From Granulosicoccus sp964498925 (GTDB lineage: Bacteria; Pseudomonadota; Gammaproteobacteria; Granulosicoccales; Granulosicoccaceae): a DNA stretch of 10,582 nt. This document shows positions 6,077 to 10,582 of this stretch, piece by piece. The position numbers and the translations under genes are program-made. The stretch's first letter is position 1; each line of letters opens with the position of its first letter. The notes under the pieces were generated by a model. That model saw only the letters and a program-made list of their open reading frames with translations, did no database searches and was not told the DNA's origin. Location of the stretch: assembly GCA_964498925.1 (NCBI GenBank), contig CAZCKD010000121.1, forward strand, positions 1-10,582. The letters run 5' to 3'.

Positions 6077-7510
6077 CTAGTTGAACGCCCAGTTGATTTG
6101 CGCGCTGAGAATGTCAACGCTTGGTTCGTATTCCCCTCGAAGTTCAATCGCAGTACCGCCGGATTCAGGATTGATATTGTCGATAGCTGTATCGTCGAGA
6201 AACAAGTGGGCATAGCCAATGTCAAACGACAGGTTGTCGTTGACTTGATAGGTGCCACCAAAAGAAATCCAGGTTCTATCGTTGCCTGGAATACGAGCGG
6301 TTCTGCGTTCAACACTTGGGATTGCTTCTTCATCGAAGGCAAGACCAGTTCGTAGTTTTAGCTTGTTATTAACGGTGTAGTTAAGTCCTGCTGATATACG
6401 AAGGACGTCTTCCCAATCCTGTACAGCGAAAGTATCTGGTTGAACAGGGTTGTCGAAAACGACGCGAAGTTCTTCGAATGAGCTCCAGCCCGTCCACGTC
6501 ACGTCACCCAGCAATTCGATAGCACCGTTAACTTTCCATGCGCCCGAAAGCGATAGCATGGCCGGTAGGTCTACAGCTGCAGATGCACCGACGTCGTTGA
6601 AAATGCCACTGGTTAGTGGAACACCAGCATCAACAGTGTTGCCGTCTAACAATGCCTGTAATTGAGGATTGACGGTGAAATCTGCATCTCCGTCTAGATC
6701 ATGGCTGACTTCACTTCGGAATGCGACGCCAATCTTTAAGTCAGCAGTCGGTGTGTAAAGTGCGCCGATGTTAAATCCAATGGCTGCAGAATCACCTTCA
6801 ATTTCGGCCAACCCGTCGTTTGCCAGGACGCCTGGTGTCAGACCGACATTGACGCAATCAGCTGATGTGAAGCTGGTTGCTGCACTGGCTGCTAGACCAA
6901 GACAGGTTGCGCCCGAATCCACAGCACTCGTCAATTCAGTTGACAATTGCTGGACGCTGATTCCGAAACCGACTTTGAATTTTTCAGAGATTTTGAAAGA
7001 TACTGCAGGGTTGACATCGATTACGTTGATACCACTCTTGATTGATTCGTAGCGACCAATCCAATCTGAGTCATATTCAGTCGAAGAGCCAAACGGCACT
7101 CCGATGCTTAGTCCGTAGCTCCATTGGTCATTGATAGGAGCAACATAATAGAAATTGGGGAGGGCTGTTGTGCCACCCGGGTTAATCTCTGTGTCACCTT
7201 CCAGAGGGCCACGACCCAGCGCTGCGCCTAAGGTTGTTCCCTGATCAGTAAAGTCTGATGATGTCGACAATATGTGTAGTGCAAAGGCAGTTTCCCGCCC
7301 GTCCAGTTCTGCCATACCGGCGGGGTTGAACCAGACCGTGGACGTGTCTGAGCTGACAGCTGCAGCACCGGCATATGAATTACCAAGACCGGATGCCCCA
7401 TGTTCAATCAGGGAAAAACCACCGGAGTGGGCCGAACCGGACATACCGATAAAGCCAGCAATGACGGAAGCCGTAACAAGCGGTCTTGCGCGCATGGAAT
7501 ATCGAAACAT
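6077..7510 (-). CDS. fadL: FadL/OmpP1-family outer-membrane long-chain fatty acid channel
   Basis: This 477-residue outer-membrane beta-barrel takes up long-chain fatty acids or other hydrophobic compounds. A signal peptide (1-29, cleaved after SAHS) is followed by GGFSLIEHGASGLGNSYAG, the family's N-terminal hatch segment, and WFNPAGM with the FadL-type NPA motif at 62-64. The remainder alternates polar and hydrophobic residues as a barrel does and ends in INWAFN. Two cysteines in an extracellular-type loop (GATCLG and SADCVN) could form a disulfide. An upstream TTG at 7567 keeps the frame open, but the ATG at 7510 is preferred: it has GAGGAG 5 nt upstream and starts directly before the signal peptide. 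It is the first gene of the operon with the lipase and the chalcone-isomerase-like protein. The substrate could also be aromatic, as in the TodX branch, but the lipase neighbour favours fatty acids. Confidence 0.92.
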   Translation of the reverse strand: MFRYSMRARPLVTASVIAGFIGMSGSAHSGGFSLIEHGASGLGNSYAGAAAVSSDTSTVWFNPAGMAELDGRETAFALHILSTSSDFTDQGTTLGAALGRGPLEGDTEINPGGTTALPNFYYVAPINDQWSYGLSIGVPFGSSTEYDSDWIGRYESIKSGINVIDVNPAVSFKISEKFKVGFGISVQQLSTELTSAVDSGATCLGLAASAATSFTSADCVNVGLTPGVLANDGLAEIEGDSAAIGFNIGALYTPTADLKIGVAFRSEVSHDLDGDADFTVNPQLQALLDGNTVDAGVPLTSGIFNDVGASAAVDLPAMLSLSGAWKVNGAIELLGDVTWTGWSSFEELRVVFDNPVQPDTFAVQDWEDVLRISAGLNYTVNNKLKLRTGLAFDEEAIPSVERRTARIPGNDRTWISFGGTYQVNDNLSFDIGYAHLFLDDTAIDNINPESGGTAIELRGEYEPSVDILSAQINWAFN

Positions 7511-7515
7511 GAAAA

Positions 7516-7521
7516 CTCCTC
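7516..7521 (-). promoter_or_regulatory. Ribosome binding site of fadL
   Basis: The minus strand reads GAGGAG, a near-perfect Shine-Dalgarno sequence 5 nt before the ATG at 7510. It decides the start against the longer open frame beginning with TTG at 7567. Confidence 0.8.
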
Positions 7522-7598
7522 GAATGTGGTGATGTGGAGCTTGATTTAAGGGTAAGCGCTCGCACAAGGATGCAGCTCAACAGGGCCACAATGCGAGG

Positions 7599-7604
7599 AT
7601 TATA
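7599..7604 (-). promoter_or_regulatory. Possible -10 element of the fadL operon
   Basis: The minus strand reads a perfect TATAAT, about 90 bases before the fadL ATG, implying a leader of roughly 80 nt. No recognisable -35 hexamer lies 16-18 bp upstream, and there is no extended -10 TG. It would need an activator or be a chance match. Confidence 0.33.
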
Positions 7605-8032
7605 GGCCTTTGACGGCGTGTTTGGCGACTTTAGCCTTACTTCTCTAATATTAATAAGAGTCCAGACGATTGGCTAGGGACCATAGTGATCCGAGATACG
7701 TATACAGGATGGCACCCAAACAATTTCGGCGTGCTTTCTTATTGATTCTTCCCGAAATGCAACGCAAATTAAACAATTCTCTAATTGGGGAACAAATTTA
7801 GGCGAATCAGAGTCTTAGTTGGGTGTCGTATCGCCGCAATCATGTAAAGTACTTGTATACCAGTTGTAAGAGATCTGATCATTCATCGGACTTACTGTCA
7901 TTTCTATTTGTCAATCCGCATAAAGTGATCGGCAACCGAACTCAGTTAGGCAATAATAGGCAAACGTAAATTCAGCTTCATTTGTTACTCACATGTCCTC
8001 AATAACCTAAAAAGGTCAAATAAACGTCGCCC

Positions 8033-10345
8033 ATGTTCGAGTGGTTGTTTAACTATCCGCTAATTGTTTGGAAAGAAGCTGTTCTGGCGTTTGACGCAGC
8101 ATGGCCGGTAGAGCTGCTGCCCGTGCTTTTCGTGCTAGTGGGCATTGTTCTGTTGGTGACTCTGCGTAAGCGTCCCATTGCTACCGGCCGTCGTGCTGTC
8201 GTTTTTATACTTCAGTGGTTCGTCGCCGGTGTTTTACTTGTGATGCTCTGGCAACCCGTCCTGCGAGTGGCAACGTCAGAGAAAGGCGAGAACACCATTG
8301 CTTGGGTCGTTGATAATTCTCAGAGCATGCGAAAGGCTGACACCGAGTCTTCAGGTCTGCTGCAGAACGAAAATGAGAGCCGGATAGCGTCGGCACTGAG
8401 TATTGTTGAAGACTTTGCTCTTGATGAGCAGTCGGACTTTTCTGCCTCCTTGCATGCCATTGGTGAGCAGCTGCAGGATAGGGAATTGCTGGAAACGGAT
8501 CTCATTCAAGCAAGTAGCGTACGAACAAACCTGGTAGACGGGATCGATTCACTGCTCAGCAGCGTAAACGATACATCGCTTGCAGCGGTGGTTCTTCTAT
8601 CCGATGGCGCGGATAACTCCGGACAAATTCCATCCGAATGGTGGCAGAAAATAAAGGCATCCGGCGTACCCATCCATACGGTAGGTATTGGTCAGCCTCA
8701 CGACTCGGAAGACCTTGAACTGGCGAATGTCACGGTCTCAGACAGCGCTCCTCCAGAGACACCCATGACAGCGCGCCTGCACATACGACATGCGCAGGGA
8801 GCCAAGGTAAGAGTGAGAGTGACTTCTGGCAAAGAGCTTCTCGCAGCGTCCGATATCAACTTATCTCCAGACCAAACTGAAACCTTAGCGTCTATCAATT
8901 TCAATAGCGGCGCGAGTGGCGTCCGCCAACTGGAATTTGTCATCGAACGGTTTTCAGACACAAATTTAACTCCAGCGCCAGATTCCATACCGGGGAACAA
9001 CCGGCAGGCACGCATCATTCATGTGCTCGATTCACCTCGGCGTGTCTTGTACGTAGAAGGCGAGCCGCGCTGGGAATTTAAATTCATCAGACGCGCACTA
9101 GAGAATGACCCAGCCGTTGATCTCGTGTCGATGCTCCGTACATCGTCTAACAAATTCTATAGACAAGGTGTGGAGTCAGCTGCGGAGTTGGCAAATGGCT
9201 TTCCCGATAATCGACAAGACTTATTTCGATACGACGCTGTCATTATCGGCAGCCTTGATGCTGTTGAGCTGAGCACCGATCAACAAAGTCTGCTTCGGGA
9301 CTTCGTGAGCATTCGTGGCGGTTCTTTGCTGATGTTGGCGGGGCGACAGGGACTTGCTGATGGTAGCTGGGGACGATCGGTAACAGCAGCGGTGTTGCCT
9401 GTCACGCTAAGCACCCGGGTTAATAACCAAACCTTCGAGCGCGGACGCTGGCAAGTGATGCCAACACTGGAAGGTTTTCGCACGTCCTGGCTGACCTTGT
9501 CTGAGGATTCGTCTGTCGTTGATCAATGGAAAACCTTACCGGCGTTGGCGGATGCGCAGGACATCGGAGAACCGAAACCCGGCGCTGTTACTTTGTTATC
9601 TCGAGTCGCAGAGGCAGATCCCCTTGGGCAGGCAAAGCCGTTGCTTGTGACACAACGTTATGGGAAAGGCAGAAGCTATGTCTTCGGAACAAGTGGTACA
9701 TGGCGTTGGCAGATGAATCTTCCTTCGGTGGATGAACGGCACGAAAAGTTTTGGCAGCAATTGATGGGTGCACTAGTTGAAAACAGCGTGCCTAAAATTA
9801 ATGTAGCGATGGATCAAACCGTTGTCAGAGATTCCGAAACGGCAGTGGTCAGCGTGACAGCTTACGAAAATGATTTTTCACCGTTGCAACAAGCGGTTTT
9901 TCCTCTTCGACTGACTTCACCGGATGGTGTTGTGAGCACGGTCGATCTGGCTGCCGACTTGTCTAACCCAGGACGCTTCACGGGTCAGGTGCCTGCAGAT
10001 TTAGCCGGTGCGTATGCGGTGGTGGCCAGTACTCCGGTGCAAGGCGAGTCTCCCACCCGAGCGCCGGACACCGAGGAGCGTTGGTGGTTGTCAGAAAAAG
10101 GTAATGCCGAACTTTACAACAGCCAGTTAAATGCCGATCTGTTGATGCGCATCTCCGATGCCACCGGTGGAAGCTATTTAGATGTCTCGCAAGTTGATCG
10201 TTTGCAGGAGATTCTTATCGGCAGTAACGCGGCGTTAAAGCGTGAAAATCGTTTGCCGCTTTGGAATATGCCGTTTCTGTTCCTCTTGATCATTCTGCTG
10301 AAACTACTTGAATGGTTGTTGCGCCTTACTTGGAAACGCCTGTGA
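8033..10345 (+). CDS. Inner-membrane VWA protein with glutamine-amidotransferase-like domain
   Basis: This is a 770-residue membrane protein. The N-terminus MFEWLFNYP and membrane segments at about 28-44 and 55-73 surround a basic loop (RKRP...GRR) that should be cytoplasmic. That places the large middle part in the periplasm, and a last segment near 746-763 returns to the cytoplasm with RLTWKRL. A VWA domain carries an intact metal site: D94-N-S96-Q-S98, Thr165 and D191 in LLSDGAD. From about 337 a class I glutamine-amidotransferase-like fold begins (RVLYVEGEPRWEFKFIRRAL; YDAVIIGSLDAVELS; IRGGSLLMLAGRQG at 427-440). I see no cysteine at its nucleophile-like turn, so it is probably not an amidotransferase. 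A beta-rich region follows to about 690. Related proteins occur in MoxR/DUF58-type clusters, but neither partner lies upstream here. The ribosome site is poor. Domain calls are solid; function is unknown. Confidence 0.82.
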   Translation: MFEWLFNYPLIVWKEAVLAFDAAWPVELLPVLFVLVGIVLLVTLRKRPIATGRRAVVFILQWFVAGVLLVMLWQPVLRVATSEKGENTIAWVVDNSQSMRKADTESSGLLQNENESRIASALSIVEDFALDEQSDFSASLHAIGEQLQDRELLETDLIQASSVRTNLVDGIDSLLSSVNDTSLAAVVLLSDGADNSGQIPSEWWQKIKASGVPIHTVGIGQPHDSEDLELANVTVSDSAPPETPMTARLHIRHAQGAKVRVRVTSGKELLAASDINLSPDQTETLASINFNSGASGVRQLEFVIERFSDTNLTPAPDSIPGNNRQARIIHVLDSPRRVLYVEGEPRWEFKFIRRALENDPAVDLVSMLRTSSNKFYRQGVESAAELANGFPDNRQDLFRYDAVIIGSLDAVELSTDQQSLLRDFVSIRGGSLLMLAGRQGLADGSWGRSVTAAVLPVTLSTRVNNQTFERGRWQVMPTLEGFRTSWLTLSEDSSVVDQWKTLPALADAQDIGEPKPGAVTLLSRVAEADPLGQAKPLLVTQRYGKGRSYVFGTSGTWRWQMNLPSVDERHEKFWQQLMGALVENSVPKINVAMDQTVVRDSETAVVSVTAYENDFSPLQQAVFPLRLTSPDGVVSTVDLAADLSNPGRFTGQVPADLAGAYAVVASTPVQGESPTRAPDTEERWWLSEKGNAELYNSQLNADLLMRISDATGGSYLDVSQVDRLQEILIGSNAALKRENRLPLWNMPFLFLLIILLKLLEWLLRLTWKRL

Positions 10346-10582
10346 ATAAACGTCTGCGTCTTCTAGTGGTAACTGTGTTGCTGTGTCTGCCTGCACAGAT
10401 TGTTCTGGCGGGTAATTTTTCTTTGGTGGTTTCTGGTTTGGGGGGAGAGCAGTCCTATTCAGAATCGTTCAGTGATACAGCATCTGCTGTGTATGAGTCA
10501 TTGCAAACTCTGGATGTCGAGACGGATCGCATAACGTTACTGGATGAGTCGGCAACGCGAGATGATATTTTGCAGGCCTTGT
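10342..10582 (+). CDS. Exported protein of unknown function, N-terminal part (cut by window edge)
   Basis: Eighty codons are visible. The GTG at 10342 overlaps the TGA of the VWA gene (GTGA), and GGAA at 10332-10335 serves as a plausible ribosome site, so the two are probably co-translated. A short basic start (NKRLR) and a hydrophobic run to VLA at residue 23 make a Sec signal peptide, giving a periplasmic product. The mature start FSLVVSGLGGEQSYSESF resembles uncharacterised proteins that I recall beside VWA/GATase-like genes, with a G-L-G-G-E-x-x-Y-x-x-x-F pattern. It may have a caspase- or C13-peptidase-like fold, but too little is visible to show catalytic residues. Alternative starts downstream would disrupt the signal peptide. 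It is clearly coding by frame continuity and context. Confidence 0.72.
   Translation, partial: MNKRLRLLVVTVLLCLPAQIVLAGNFSLVVSGLGGEQSYSESFSDTASAVYESLQTLDVETDRITLLDESATRDDILQAL

Larger units (their letters stand above)
7511..8032. other. Divergent intergenic region, fadL operon / VWA operon
   Basis: This stretch of 522 bases, AT-richer than its flanks, has no convincing gene. It must hold the promoters of both operons. I see a TATAAT on the fadL side (7599-7604), a short inverted repeat CAATT-CTCT-AATTG (7774-7787) and an ACCT-aaaa-AGGT repeat (8005-8016). I found no match to the PsrA-like palindrome seen before fadE. Confidence 0.6.

Noticed and set aside
7511..7567. Longer fadL start at the TTG at 7567, adding 19 residues
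   Set aside because: The extension (MCERLPLNQ and following) would precede a complete signal peptide, and the ATG at 7510 has a GAGGAG site at ideal distance.
7511..8032. Fatty-acid regulator (FadR- or PsrA-type) operator for the fadL operon
   Set aside because: I looked for CAAAC/GAAAC-N2-4-GTTTG/GTTTC and for a FadR-like palindrome and found only isolated half-sites, so no operator is claimed.
1..10582. Mobile elements, CRISPR arrays, tRNA or rRNA genes
   Set aside because: No transposase or integrase reading, no regularly spaced repeats, no terminal inverted repeats with target duplications and no tRNA-like cloverleaf were seen.

Overview
The window looks like chromosome from a Gram-negative bacterium, most probably a gammaproteobacterium. 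The reasons are a long, membrane-anchored FadE of the E. coli type, an OmpP1/FadL outer-membrane channel beside a VolA/Pla-1-type lipase lipoprotein (a pairing known from Vibrio), a Pseudomonas-like FolE, and a candidate PsrA-type operator. The species cannot be named from the sequence. I see no tRNA, rRNA, insertion sequence, CRISPR array or other sign of recent transfer.

Layout. At the left edge (1-256, minus) is the N-terminal part of GTP cyclohydrolase I (folE). A non-coding stretch of about 470 bases follows. It holds the folE leader hairpin, several short palindromes and the candidate fadE promoter and operator. fadE (729-3167, plus) encodes the acyl-CoA dehydrogenase for the first step of beta-oxidation. 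It converges on a three-gene minus-strand operon, and a long bidirectional terminator hairpin (3306-3374) lies between them. Read 5' to 3', the operon is fadL (7510-6077), a lipase lipoprotein (6070-4055) and a secreted chalcone-isomerase-like protein (4055-3462). The spacings are 6 nt and a TAATG overlap, so co-translation is likely. A 522-base divergent intergenic region (7511-8032) separates this operon from a second, plus-strand one. That operon contains a 770-residue inner-membrane protein with a VWA domain and a glutamine-amidotransferase-like fold (8033-10345), then the start of an exported protein (10342 to the window end) that overlaps it by 4 nt.

How the genes work together. The central block reads as a lipid-scavenging module. 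A surface lipase would release fatty acids, FadL would carry them across the outer membrane, a periplasmic CHI-fold protein might bind them, and FadE would oxidise them at the inner membrane after CoA activation by an enzyme not encoded here. A perfect 14-bp palindrome matching the PsrA consensus upstream of fadE suggests control by long-chain fatty acids. The CHI-fold protein as a periplasmic fatty-acid carrier is the most interesting hypothesis in the window. The VWA/GATase-like pair is a second, poorly characterised system, and nothing in the window gives it a biochemical function.
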